Shown: positions 24,585-35,670 of the stretch, one piece after another | How positions within the stretch are numbered: position 1 is the stretch's first letter | Layout: every line of letters begins with the position of its first letter | Assembly (NCBI GenBank): GCA_026120185.1 | Contig: JANUWF010001942.1 | Span: 372,001 to 436,000 of the forward strand | Direction of reading: 5' to 3' | Source of the DNA: Voacanga thouarsii | Lineage: Eukaryota; Streptophyta; Magnoliopsida; Gentianales; Apocynaceae | Length of the DNA: 64,000 bases | Notes under the pieces: model-generated | What the model was told of the DNA's origin: nothing | The model's database searches: none | What the model saw: the letters and a program-made list of their open reading frames with translations, nothing else | Translations under genes and position numbers: made by a program

Positions 24585-26319
24585 GCTTTTTACTTGTTCT
24601 CAAGCAAAGTATCAAAGACAAGTTGGAAAAACACAAGTTTTTAAAGAATCACTCAAATCAATTCAAAATGATATCTCTAATGCTTTCTTCATTCAAGAAC
24701 ATAAAACACATGCTACTACATTTTTCACAATAAATGCAAGACTTGTGTAAGTGAATAGCGACTTAGTAGAACCATTCCAATACTTAACAATATTCTCAAA
24801 TTATTGGAAAGAATTTAGTTCAAAAAGAATATGTATTCCATAAGCTTACTTTTCATACACTCTCTCCACTAATCCGAGACATATCATGATTCTACTTAAG
24901 TCAAGTAGGACTTTCAAGCTTGTAATGTAAGGCTAGAGGTTTGTAATGTGGCTTGTCAAAAGAAGAATATAGGAGAATCAAATATCAAGAAGATGAGAGT
25001 TCGCAAGAAAAGGATAAACAAAATGTATCAATAATTTCCAAACTCTTTTTGCTTTTCTATCAATCAAAACCCATTACCTTGTATAGCAGTTATAGAAAAG
25101 TTCAAGCAAATCTTGCATTTCCATAACTCATTCTCACTTCATCACTAATTTTTTCACAAGATCATTCAAATTTTCATCAATGGTGCCAAGAACATGATGT
25201 GAACTCAAGTTTTTCAGAAATTCCTACAGCTCAACCACCATTATTCTTGTATATTTTTTCTCTTTCTCTTTCACTTTTCTTTTCTTTTCTCTTCTTCTTT
25301 TTTTTTTTTTTCAAATGCTGTTGTTTGTTTCACAAATTTTCTCTTTCCATCTTTTCTTAGGAGCTTTTTGTTTTGTTTTCTTATTTTCAATCTTTCTCTT
25401 CTCTTTCTTCTCTTTCTCTTCCTAGCTCAGCATAATTATTGATGCATAATTGAAAGCAACAAGTCATGATCTTTTCATAAGTATTCTCCCTCAACCTTCT
25501 CCTACATGTACTTTTATCCCTCAAGAGCAATCAAAGATTTGGAAGAATTATTCAAACTCTCAAAAAGAAGTAATGGACAAAGTATGATAAGCAATTAATA
25601 ATTTAGGCTCAAAATAATTACTAGGGATAGCATCAAATAGGTAGGCTTGGAAAGCTCAAACTATCCAAAGAAGGCCTACTACCGTCATCCCTAAGTTAAA
25701 TCATGAATGTCTTTCTTATTTCACCTTGAGAGGTATTCAAGTAAGTTCTAGACTGCTTCATGAATTTTAGTAGAAAAACAGGTTTAAGAACAATGTAAAG
25801 CATATGATCAGGAACTACGTAGTCCAAGTGCGTGTAAAAAGTCATGCATAAGCCATAAATGATATAGAACATATGCTCTATGATCTATCGTAAAGACATG
25901 CTTAAAAATACAGCTTGAAATCTCAAAGAAGATTAGAAAAATTTGAAAATTTTGCTCACAAGAAGGATGAAGTATAAAGTATGATGCATAGAAGAATTTT
26001 CAATCTAACCACTCCCCCACACTTAAACTGGACATTGTCCTCAATGGCCAAATAAATAGAACAAGGAAGAAGTAATGCTATGGGACCAAAAATATAAAGG
26101 AGAAAAGATAAGAAAGACAATACTTCCATTCACTGTGCAACTTGCTATACAAGAGTTGAGTTCTTGGAGAAGGAGGCATTGGCAAAGTACCTAAAAAGAA
26201 AAATATAAAAGAGCACACCAAAGCATAAAAAACTAAAAATGAAAAATAAACCAAAAAGAAAAGAAAGAAAATAGTACAAAAAGAAAAGAAGTAACACAAA
26301 GGAAAGAAGGCAAGAAATG
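24585..26319 (-). other. E2 3' non-coding region with internal purine tract
   Basis: About 1.7 kb without coding potential between the integrase C-terminus and the polypurine tract. It is colinear with 38356-40094 of E3. A second tract (minus TTTAAGTGTGGGGGAG) next to GGCCATTGAGGACAATGTCC lies at 26009-26050, and long T/C-rich low-complexity runs lie at 25250-25430. Phe-rich frames here are composition artefacts. Confidence 0.7.
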
Positions 26320-26822
26320 TTAGTTCTCGGTGTCGAAGAGCACCATCACTTGCTTAGTGTTGGGAAGACTCTCACCAACATAGCGCTTCACGCGATTGCC
26401 ATTTACTTTGAAAGTGCCCCTGGTGGGGTGAGTAATTTCAAGGGTACCAAAGGGAAATATTTTACTTACCGTATATGGTCCCAACCACCTGGATTTTAAC
26501 TTACCGGGAAAAATTTTTAAGCGAGAATTGAATAGCAACATTTGATCGCCTTTTTCAAATTCAGGTTGGTGAGTGATATGCTTATCGTGCCACTTTTTTA
26601 CCTTTTGCTTGTACTGCATTGAATGCTCATACGCATCCTCCTGCAATTCCTCCAAAGCTGTGAGTTGGAGTAACCTTGACTTTCTAACTGTGCGTTGACA
26701 CCTATCACAACTTTGAACAAACCTGTAGGCATCTTTGAACAATGGGGCCTAATAGAATCCAGACTCAAGCACCTTTCATTCAGTGTTGTGAGCTTGGTAG
26801 TGACCTCCGGCAAGTCTTTCAT
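26320..26822 (-). pseudogene. pol: E2 integrase: zinc finger end plus C-terminal domain, catalytic core deleted
   Basis: The frame runs FKDAYRFVQSCDRCQRT, the Cys-Cys half of the HHCC zinc finger, and passes at about 26689 straight into VRKSRLLQLTALEELQEDAYE and KVKKWHDKHI. In relatives these two parts are separated by the whole D-D-E catalytic core and the segment around the conserved PYRLVYGK. The rest is the C-terminal domain with KLKSRWLGPY and FKVNGNRVKRY. The His-His half of the zinc finger ([10 protein letters not shown]) lies upstream at the end of the RNase H frame, with stops between. A protein from this copy could not integrate DNA. Confidence 0.85.
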
Positions 26823-27789
26823 GACAATATCGAAGGATATCCTCTCCTTCTTTAGTGTCTACACATCGTTGAATGATTTGGTCTGCACAACACTTAAATA
26901 GATACGGATCTTCCCAAAAGTAACGTCGTACTTCGAAGAGGAATTTTTTATTTTGTTGCATTGTGAGATTTTTTGGAATAATTCCTACAACCAAGTAATT
27001 AGCAAAGTCGGCAAACCAAGGGGCATTTGGAACCTCACATTCTATGAGCAAGAGTTGTTCATTCGGAAAGGTGTCATTGATGTTCTCTTTTACCAATGAG
27101 TCCAAATTGGGGTTATCTAGTCTTGATAAGTGATCCGCAGCCAGGTTTTCAACACCCTTTTTATCCCTAATTTCCAAATCAAATTCCTGCAATAATAATA
27201 CCCATCTTATCAACCTTGGTTTGGAATCATGTTTGGTCAGTAGGTATTTTAGGGCAGAATGGTCTGTATAAACAATGACTTTGGATAAAATCAGATAAGC
27301 ACAAAATTTATCGAAAGCAAACACTATGGCAAGCAATTCTTTCTCTGTTGTTGTGTAGTTTTCTTGAGCATCTATCAAAGTTTTTCTTGCATAGTATATG
27401 GGTTGGAAGTGCTTATTCCTCCTTTGTCCAAGTACTGCACCTACTGCAAAATCACTAGCATCACACATTAGTTCAAATGGAAGAGACCAATCAGGTGCAA
27501 TCAAAATGGGTGAATTGATCAATTGCTCTTTAAGCATGGTAAAAGCGTTGAGACATTGTTCATCAAAATTAAACAAAGTATCCTTTTCAAGTAAAGAGGT
27601 AAGAGGTTTTGAAAATTTTGAGAAGTCTAAGACGAACCTCCAGTAAAAACCTGCATGACTAAGAAAGCTCCCTATAGTTTTCACCGAAGTAGGGGGAGGC
27701 AGCTTCTCAATTGCTTCAATTTTGACTCTATCGACTTCTATACCCTTCTTTGAAATTTTATGGCCCAACACAATACATTCTTGCACCAT
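26776..27789 (-). pseudogene. pol: E2 RT thumb/RNase H and integrase zinc-finger start
   Basis: The 337-codon open frame begins in the RT thumb ([14 protein letters not shown]), then carries RNase H with candidate acidic residues D110 ([14 protein letters not shown]), E150 (TTTEKELLA), D176 ([11 protein letters not shown]) and D219 (LAADHLSRL). It ends in the first half of the integrase zinc finger ([11 protein letters not shown]). The RNase H would remove template RNA during cDNA synthesis. It is separated from the RT frame by two stops. This part of the polyprotein is the best preserved. Confidence 0.9.
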
Positions 27790-27864
27790 AAAGTGGCATT
27801 TTTCTCAGTTAAGCATGAGGTTAGTCTTTTCGCATCTTGCTAGTACTTTTTCAAGATTAGATAA

Positions 27865-28824
27865 TCACAAGTCAAACGAATCACCAAAAACTAAAAAATC
27901 ATCCATAAATACCTCTATAATGTCCCCCATGAGTTCTTCAAATATAGCTGTCATGCACTTTTGGAATGTTCTAGGACCATTGCAAAGACCAAATGGCATT
28001 CGACGATATGCAAAAGTACCATATGGACACGTAAAAATGGTTTTCTCTTGGTCCTTAGGAGCTATGGGGATTTGTAGGTAGCCAGAAAATCCATTCAAGA
28101 AACAATAATACTCATGTCCAGGTAATCTTTCCAACATTTGATCAATAAAAGGGAGAGAAAAGTGATCTTTCCTAATGGCTTTGTTTAACATCCTATAATC
28201 AATGCAAAACCTCCAACCCGTGACCAATCTCATAGGGACTAACTCATTTTTATCATTAGGACTCATTATCATTCCTCCCTTCTTTGGTACCACTTGCGTA
28301 GGACTCACCCAAATACTATCCGAAATAGGGTAAATGATACCTGAGTCAAGAAGCTTAATCACTTTACCTTTTACCACTTCACTCATATGTGGGTTCAACC
28401 TCCGTTGGGGTTGTACTACGGGCTTTGCACCTTCTTCCATCAAAATCTTGTAAGTGCAAAAGGTTGGACTAATTCCTTTTATATCATTGATCTTCCATGC
28501 TATAACTCCTTTATATTTCCCCAACATATTTACCAATTTGGTCTTTTGCTCTTTAGTGAGGTCTTTGGCAATGATCACAGGCAATTTATGTCCATCAGCC
28601 AAGAACACATATTCCAAGTGCTCGAGTAAGTCTTTTAGATCCAATTCTAGCGGCTCCTCTATGGATGATTTTATTCTCCCCAAACTGCTTTTCTCAATTT
28701 TTTCAAGACTCTTCATTCCCTCTTCATAAATAGAGTCCTCCAAATATGCTACTGAAGTTTCCACCAACTTTTCCTCCAATGATTTCTGCATAAAACTCCA
28801 AAATAGGTTCATCAAGAGTATCAA
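27865..28824 (-). pseudogene. pol: E2 reverse transcriptase
   Basis: The open frame of 319 codons contains RT motifs in order: VSPTQVVPKKGGM, WRFCIDYRMLNKAI, motif A at residues 242-249 (FLNGFSGY), CPYGTFAYRRMPFGLCNGP and motif C (VFMDDF, residues 305-310). In active relatives motif A is FLDGYSGY; the catalytic Asp is Asn here (codon at 28093-28095), a single G-to-A type change, so polymerase activity should be lost even though FMDDF is intact. The frame overlaps the protease frame with a frameshift near 28790. It stops after GDSFDL, shortly before the RNase H frame. Confidence 0.92.
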
Positions 28825-29650
28825 TTCTTAAACAAAAATCATCAGAAGATAAAGGGTGTTGCATGCTTTTGTGGATTAGAATGACTACTTCTTCATCCCC
28901 AACCTTATGTGTCAACCTTCCCCCATGAATATCAATTAATGCTTTTGTTGTAACTAGGAAGGGTCTACCTAAGATTAAAGGGATTTTGGAATCTTCATCC
29001 ATGTCAAGAATAACAAAATCCACTAGAAATATGAATTTATCAACTTTTACCAACAAATCTTCTATTATACCCCTAGGATATTTGATAGATCTATCTGCGA
29101 GTTGAATACTCATCCTAGTGGGTTGTGGTTCTCTTAGACCTAGCTTTTTAAATGTTTTATATGGCAATAAGTTAATGCTAGCACCTAGGTCAGCTAATGC
29201 ATTACAGAAATTAAGAGTGCTAATTAAACATGGGATAGAGAAACTCCCTGGATCATTTTTTTTATACGGCAAATTTGGTCTGTCCTGTAATATGGTTGAG
29301 CATTCTTCATTTAGGACCACTGTGGACAACTCTTCCAATCGTTTTTTGTTAACAAGAACACTTTTAAGAAATTTGGCATATTTAGACATGTGGATTAAAG
29401 CTTCACTGAGTGGAATGTTTATGTGCAGTTGTTTGAATATCTCAAGGAAGTGGGCATCTTTTTGAGCTTTATGTAGACGGGCAGGATACGGTATTTTAGG
29501 TTGACAAGTAGGATTTTCGGAGGATGGACAAGGGGTAGTCGGTACCGGTTTCAGTGCTTCGGCCGGCGCCGGTTCAATTCTGCACTGCTTAGTCTCGGGG
29601 TTACCGGATAGCCATGCCGATTCACTTCCTCTACCTGGCGTTGATTGCAA
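28724..29650 (-). pseudogene. pol: E2 aspartic protease region
   Basis: The 308-codon open frame carries an Athila-like protease. PKIPYPARLHKAQKD and FLEIFKQLHINIPLSEAL lead in, the active-site motif is DLGAS (residues 154-158, usually D[ST]GA), and the distal ILGRPF motif is at 227-232. The N-terminal part includes RIEPAPAEALKPVP, encoded by a GGCGCCGG palindrome also found in the LTRs. It would mature Gag-Pol. The DLGAS form is normal for this lineage, so the site itself may be sound. The frame shifts out before RT. Confidence 0.88.
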
Positions 29651-29961
29651 TCTATAATGTCCGGCAACTCTTTTTCACTCTGTAATATGACAGCAGCTGT
29701 TTCCTTAATGGCTATTGGTGTTTGTTCGTGGGATTTTATTACCATGTCCATCAAAAACTAGATTTGTTGTTCCATATTGCGGATCATTGCTTCAAACTTC
29801 TCAAATGTGGAATCTATTTCTTGGAAGCGCCTCGTGACATGAACAACAAATTTTCCAATTATGGTTTTTAGCTCTGCTGATTCTGGTGCTATGAGTGTTA
29901 TCTCAGAAATGCAATGGGGGTACTGTCCCTCATTAAACTTCCTCCGATTCCAATTCGTCAT
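29551..29961 (-). pseudogene. gag: E2 gag C-terminal remnant
   Basis: Two short frames (29758-29961 and 29551-29754) correspond to the end of gag. FNEGQYPHCISEITLIAPE and RFQEIDSTFEKFEAMIRNME align by pattern with the E3 segment around NLEASMRNLESQIGQL. The capsid domain and zinc knuckle seen in E3 are absent: only about 230 bp separates this remnant from the primer site. Most of gag has therefore been deleted. Confidence 0.65.
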
Positions 29962-30192
29962 TTCTCCTGAACATTAAAGCTAGTTAGCTAATGGAATTTA
30001 GGATTAAAATAAAATTAACAGAATACCAAGTTAGTCAAAGTTAGCAAGTTAGATTATAAAGAGATACAACGATACACAAGTTACAAAAGATGGCACCTTT
30101 TTGCGAAAAGAATAATTGTACATATTCACATATTTATCTATTTACATATTTACATAGTTAAATCAATAAAATCCAAGCTTTCATGATATTGT

Positions 30193-30210
30193 TCCCCGGC
30201 AACGGCGCCA
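30193..30210 (-). other. E2 primer-binding site
   Basis: Minus strand TGGCGCCGTTGCCGGGGA, six bases after the 5' LTR end, is the form usual in plant gypsy elements of the Athila type (described as complementary to the 3' end of an Asp or similar tRNA; the tRNA was not verified). Confidence 0.9.
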
Positions 30211-30216
30211 AAAACT

Positions 30217-31696
30217 TGATGCGTATATATTTGGGTATAAAAATCATATAAAAATAATCACATTCTCAATCAAGTTTAAATTAAAATGTTAACCCCAAAT
30301 TACACATATAAGCAAGCGTACTCATCATTAACATAGCATAGGGTTCAAACAAGTGTTGATCCTCTAGGAACAAGTACACATTAATCACTTTTCTTTCATT
30401 GTTTAACCGACTCAATAAAGTGAAAAATAAATAAAAAAATATAATAAAAATATAATACATGTCAAGGATGGAGAATTATATAACTCAAACCATTATTTTG
30501 GCAAATATGACCTTAAAGTACCTAATCATTATCATAACTAATTATTCTCTTGGCATCATGAAGGATTAAGATAGATTCCCTTCTTTGGTCAATCCATGAA
30601 ATCCCTATCTTCTAGATAAATTAGAATTACTTGGTCTTGTCTCAATTAATTCACCCAAAAGATGCATTAAACACAATCCTTAATTAGATTCCCTTGGTCT
30701 CGGCAAATTTAAAACATGAAATTAATTAATGAATCATTGGCCTTGGCAGACATCAATTAACCTTTAATTACCAGTAAGTTAATAGACAATGAATATGAAA
30801 TCAATCAATTGAAACTACCATCAACCCCCTTGGTCTGGTAAGTTAATGGAAAGAAATAACCAACTAATATCATAATAAGCATAAGTAATCAAATACCAAG
30901 AAAAACAATCAATTAATCAAAAGATCACATAACTCCAAAAATCATGAATACCTAAAATAATCTCAAATTACAATAAAACAATAAACACATCATTGTTCAA
31001 GAAAAAAAAAAAAGTAAAAGAAAGCATTCATACACAAGCCCCCTTCTTCTTCCTTTAAAGACCTTCTTGTACAACCCTCCTTGATTTGGTGGAGTTCCTC
31101 CTTGATTTGAGTGATTTTCTGTTATGATCCATAAATTCTCCATTTTCTCTTGTGTTTTCCCTCTATTTATAGGCTTAGGAAGTGCCTAAATTCGTTGGTG
31201 TAGGGTTCTTGGCTGAGTAGAAGTAGGAAAATACTAAAACTCTGCAGATTACCAAAAATCGCGTGCAAAAATCAAAGCTCCGCCTTATTCTCAGGGCACA
31301 GCCGGTGTTGCCTTAGCTGCCAGTGCCGGTGCCGGTTGTGTTCTGTTTCTTCAGTTGGTCACCGATTTTTTCTTGATTTCAATGTAACATTTTCCAGAGT
31401 ACAGCCGGTGCCAGTTCAGTTCTGTTCCAGTCTTGTTTCAACGATTTTTCGTCGTCTCGAAGTGTATGCCAATAGCACGTGGCCGGCGCCGCTTCCTCTA
31501 GCTTGTCTAGTGTAGCATCTGTTCTGTTTTGCGACGTTTTTGCCTTATTTTATCCTTAAAATCTAAAATTATGCACAAAACACCTTTTCAAGGGTAAAAT
31601 CTCAAATATAAAGGAATATGACCAGTTATTGAATAAAATGCATTACAAAATAGCCTCAAATAACTTGAAAAAATATGACTAATTTAGACCCTATCA
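30217..31696 (-). repeat. E2 5' LTR
   Basis: Runs from plus-strand TGATGCGTATATATTTGGG to GACCCTATCA, 1480 bp, uninterrupted. It contains a TATA box at 31160-31173 and, upstream of it in the sense orientation, a cluster of GC-rich motifs (31300-31490). Related in sequence to the LTRs of E3 and to the solo LTRs at 22421 and 40665. Confidence 0.92.
31160..31173 (-). promoter_or_regulatory. LTR TATA box (E2)
   Basis: Minus strand CCTATAAATAGAGG, conserved at the same place in the E2, E3 and solo LTRs (about 22202, 37781, 41650, 46582). It marks the U3/R region, so transcription would start about 30 bp further on the minus strand. Confidence 0.7.
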
Positions 31697-31701
31697 CTCA
31701 T

Positions 31702-32862
31702 TGTGAGGAATCGAATGCTTTGGTGTGGCCTCCTTCTATGTCCAGGAGAAATTCTGTAAAATCTGGATACATCATACAATGCCAAGGTAACTTACTTGTT
31801 CTCCCTTATTTCGATCTCTTTTTGGAAAAAAACTATGGAACAATGATTATAACCGTCATAAATTATTTTTTTTGGAAACTTCTGGCTGGTACTCTTCCTA
31901 CTCTTTCAAGACTTTCCTGTATTTTTCTAGTCCAAGAGCTTAACTGTGTCATCTGTGGTGCTGATATTGAGAGTTATACTCATTTATTTTTGAGCTGTCC
32001 CCTGGCTCATTTTTTTTTAGCTAAACTCTAAATGACAAATAAGAATTGAGCTTTTCCAGAATTGAGGAATGGACTGATGGATTGAAATGCTTCTTGATCC
32101 CCATAATATGTTCCCTATTTCCAAAATAGAAAAAGAGGAGGTTCTTCATTTTGCTGTTACTGCTATGAAAGATATTTGTCTTTATAGAAATAGAAAGAAC
32201 CACAGTGGTGAGGGGGTGGATAACTAGGACAATGTTTCCAATAGCATTAATAGACTTACACTGCTCTACTGGGATGCCACAATTAGAAGAAGGTTGAGAA
32301 TCTGGTCTCCTTTCCATCAGTCTAATTAGGTGACCCTTCCCACAAGATGCCTTAAAACTAATTTTGATGCTACCTTTGATAATGGACAGGTTGTTTATGC
32401 GTGTCTCACCAGGGATGGTTATAGGGGTATTGTTAAGGCTAGAACTGGTAGAGAGAAATCTTTTAGTATGTGTAGGGCGGAAGCTATTGCTATTTTTCAA
32501 GCAATTAAAATAATTGAAGTATTGGAAGTCAATTGAGCCATCATTGAGAGGGATTCTCTTGAAGTGGTATGCACTCTCAAAGGTCATTCAGGGGCTACCG
32601 AGTGGGATGCCAAAGTAACCATTGACAGAGCTATGAATCTTCTCTAATATTGGCCACTTTGTAAAATTAACTACATTCTTAGAAGATGTAACTTCAGTAC
32701 TTACAATTTTACACAGTAGGTTAGGTAAAATAATTTATTTGGAGACATTCCCCCTTCTTTTATCCTACCAACTATACTTTGTGACAGAGGGAACTTTGTG
32801 GATGGTTCCACCTCCGTTTTTGTAATTTTATATAAGTAACTCTTATTTAAGAAAAAAAAAGA
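31702..32862 (+). pseudogene. LINE zinc-binding RT domain, RNase H and poly-A; right half of the split copy
   Basis: The plus strand first encodes the RT zinc-binding domain: CEESNALVWPPSMSR, SVKSGY, FWKLLAGTLPTLSRL and LNCVICGADIESYTHLFLSCP with its Cys/His pattern. From about 32330 it encodes an RNase H-like domain (LKTNFDATFDNGQ, FSMCRAEAIAIFQAIKI, IERDSLEVV). It ends in an A-rich tail at 32848-32862. It continues the protein interrupted at 21213 by E2. Frameshifts and stops occur throughout. It represents the 3' end of an L1-type plant LINE with RNase H. Confidence 0.8.
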
Positions 32863-34900
32863 GACTTTTGATATTGGGGACTTTAGAAAGACATGCTCTC
32901 TGGTTTCCTCAATTTGGTCCACAGATACATCAAAATTTATCATACAAATTCAAAATTCTAGCCAATCTGGCCTTGGTCAGTAAAACATAATATAGTACCT
33001 TCAACAATAATTGTTTATAGCTTCCATGCAAGTCTAATTTCATCAGGTTTCTCTAAAGGCTTTGAGGAATGGAAGAATTCAAAGCAAACCATTCCTATTG
33101 ATCTGTCTAGTAGGCAGACCTAAGCATAGATTCTTATGGCATAGAGGGGATCTAGAACGAAGCATCTAGTTCAATGATTCTAGAATTTTGATTTTGAGAA
33201 TTTTTCTAGCAATGAAAGGTAAGAACATATTGACATAACCTCTGACTTCCAAGACTTATTAGCCACATTTATAAGATCCCATACCCAAATTAGTGCTTGG
33301 GGTTTTTAACTTCAAAAAGGGGTCTAAAATTCTGGATAGTAGGAATCTAAAGATCTTCCCAAATATTTAGACTTGAGTAACTACTAATCCTATAGTAGAA
33401 ACCTTTAGATAGATCCAATACTATTCCAAATACCTTTCCAAATCTACAAACTATTCTTAGTACGGTTTTAGATATCCTAGATTTTCTTCGTCTAAGATAT
33501 ATTGATCTCATGAGCTTCAACTATGGTTTCTCCTTCTCAGGAGGGATTACCTAAGCTATTTTAGTCATGAAAGTATTATTCATATACTTGCTAAGTCCAA
33601 ATCCAAATCTACCTGCTTGCTTAGGGGTGTAGACTGATTTCTATGCTTTCATTTAGAAGTGTCTTCCATCTCTATCAGTGAAACCCCACAAAATCTCTCA
33701 TAAGGTGGTCTAATTTGGAACAAATCAAAATTGGTAAAGGAAAATCTTGCATACTATACACTAGTAATGCTTGAGCTACACATTTTAGCAAAATAGTTCT
33801 CTCAACTTGTGATAAATTCTTAGCTTTGCACCCACTCAAGTTGGATCTCATTTTATCCAATATACCAGCAAATTGTTTGCATCTGATTTTTTTTTTTAAA
33901 AAAAAAAGAGCCCCAAATACTTGCCTTTGTGCGTGCATTCCTTTAGATGGAAATGATCACACATTTGCTTTCTCACATAATAAGATATATTTTTACAGAA
34001 ATGGATGATAGACTTATCCAAATTTATAGATTGCCTTAACCACAAGCAATATTCGTCCAAGCGGTGATGGCACATTTGATTCTTGGAAATTAGATCTACA
34101 CAAAAGAATTAAATCATCTGCATACATAAGATGTGATATAGAAGGGCTCCCATGCGACACCTTGATTCCATGAAAAAGGTTATCTACTTCCATTTTAGAT
34201 AATATTTTAGATATAATATCCAAGAAAATAACAAAGAGGGAAGAAGAAATTAGCTCGACTTGTTTGATACCTTTACTAGGCTTGATGAGGCCATAAGAAG
34301 AACCATTAATCAAAATAGAGAAAAGGAGTAGAGATACATTCAAGAATAAGGTTAAAAAATTGAGCAGAACAAACCATAACATTTTATAATATGAATGAGA
34401 AATGGCCATTCAATCTTATCATATGCCTTAGGCTGATAAATCATCAATGGCATAAGACACATTTTGCCTTTATTTTTTTTAATTGTTCATGTGGCGTAGT
34501 AATTTATGGCAAATGATACTAGTGCCATTAATGACTCTTGCAAGTAAGGTTTAATTTTATCAACAAGAAATTTAGATATGACATTGTACTCCACATTGTA
34601 AAAGGAAATTTGTTTAAAGTGTTCCACTCGTTAGGCATTGTCATTCTCAGGTATGAAAGCCAAAAATGTATGATCAATGGCTTTGAGGAGACACCCATGT
34701 TGGAAGAAATCTAGGATTGCATGCGTAATATCCTTAGCAACCTCAATAAGTTTTGGGGGAAAAAAAAGGGGACATACCATTCGGTCTCGGATTTTTGTAA
34801 GAATACATAGCAAAAATGGGGGTTTTTTTTTTCTATGCTCAGCAGAAGGAATAGCACACAAAAAATTCAATGTTTAAATCATCAATAACAAGAAATATTG
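32863..34900 (-). pseudogene. Second LINE fragment with RT, opposite orientation
   Basis: Minus-strand frames give an L1-type RT: ILDFFQHGCLLKAIDHTFLA (34631-34870), ILINGSSYGLIKPSKGIKQ, SLFVIFLDIISKILSK and the catalytic HLMYADDLILLCR (34014-34409). Downstream comes MRSNLSGCKAKNLSQVERTIL with LICSKLDHLMRDF (33675-33938). The remainder to 32863 is heavily stopped but still LINE-like. The invariant Tyr-Ala-Asp-Asp is intact. It meets the poly-A end of the plus-strand LINE at 32862, so the two copies are tail to tail. No tail of its own is visible, so its 3' end is missing or rearranged. Confidence 0.8.
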
Positions 34901-34904
34901 GTGT

Positions 34905-35052
34905 TGCATGTGTTGTGAGTTTTGTGTGCTCCTATGTAATAGATAAATTCATTCAAGCTCAATAAAGTTTTAATTTAAAATACCACTTTAACTCATATAC
35001 ACACAAATTTGGACAAGTATACTCATCGTATAGTATAGAGTCTAGATGATAA
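34905..35052 (-). repeat. Stub of a gypsy LTR (D) interrupted by Copia B
   Basis: The segment with AAGTTTTAATTTAAA and CAAGTATACTCATCGTATAG resembles the sense-end portion of E1's LTR near 7755-7830. It breaks at 35052 where Copia B's 3' LTR begins. The rest would lie beyond the far end of Copia B, outside the window. Confidence 0.5.
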
Positions 35053-35119
35053 TAAAGGATAACGAAAAAATAAATATGTAGCGGAAGACAACAAATTAAA
35101 ATTTTTCTCGAGCCAAAGT

Positions 35120-35302
35120 CTAGGAATACTTACTTCTAGAGCAATTAACTTTAACAACTGGAGTCGGATTCGGGTTCGACGACACTTGTTGAATAAGAAC
35201 GTCTACTTGTTTCACAGGGACACCAGCTAATCGTCGGCTTCTTCGCATTAAACACTTACCACGTTTGAAAACTCTTGACCTTCCAAAGTATTCTCTAACC
35301 AT
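35120..35302 (-). other. 60-codon open frame in the Copia B 3' LTR
   Basis: Begins MVREYFGRSRVFKRGKC, then LMRRSRRLAGVP, ends SRSKYS: a small basic frame. The same frame, same length, with about 13 amino-acid differences and no stop, is present in the other LTR at 61855-62037. No known domain. It may be a chance frame in the R/U5 region or a short LTR-encoded peptide. Confidence 0.35.
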
Positions 35303-35670
35303 AATGGACCTTTACCGGTGAAAGCACAATTAGGGTGAATAAAATTGGAACAAAAATGGAAGAGCTAAACGTTAAGGAAAAACGAAGGAAAATAAAAACA
35401 AGAAAAACCAGTGCCTTCAATTCTTTTTTCTTAAAGAAAAAACAAAAGCTTGTTTTCAATTTCTAAATTTTCGGTTAGCCTTTTATTGCACACGAGATGC
35501 CTTTTACTAATATTATTAGCTTTCATTTTTCTTTTTAGAAACAAAATCAGCCACCTCAATTTCTTTATTTTTTTCCCCCTCTTTTCCCTTTTTCTTTTAC
35601 ATGGCTACTTCCATTAAAACCCTGATGGGTCATGCTCTCTTAATTAGTCCAATGACTAATTAAATAACTC

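Larger units (their letters stand above)
21214..31696 (-). mobile_element. E2: Ty3/gypsy element with pol (Athila-like), defective
   Basis: Minus-strand element: 5' LTR 30217-31696, primer site 30193-30210, gag C-terminal remnant, protease-RT-RNase H-partial integrase, 3' non-coding region, polypurine tract 24570-24584 and 3' LTR 21214-24569 (split by a solo LTR). Flanks CTCCT (21209-21213) and CTCAT (31697-31701) form a 5-bp target duplication with one mismatch inside a LINE. Protease and integrase wording (PYPARLHKAQKD, ALADLGASINLLP, AYEHSMQYKQKVKKWHDK) is that of plant Athila-like gypsy elements. It lacks most of gag, the integrase core and the accessory ORF of E1 and E3. It is the only family member here with pol. 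Confidence 0.9.
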
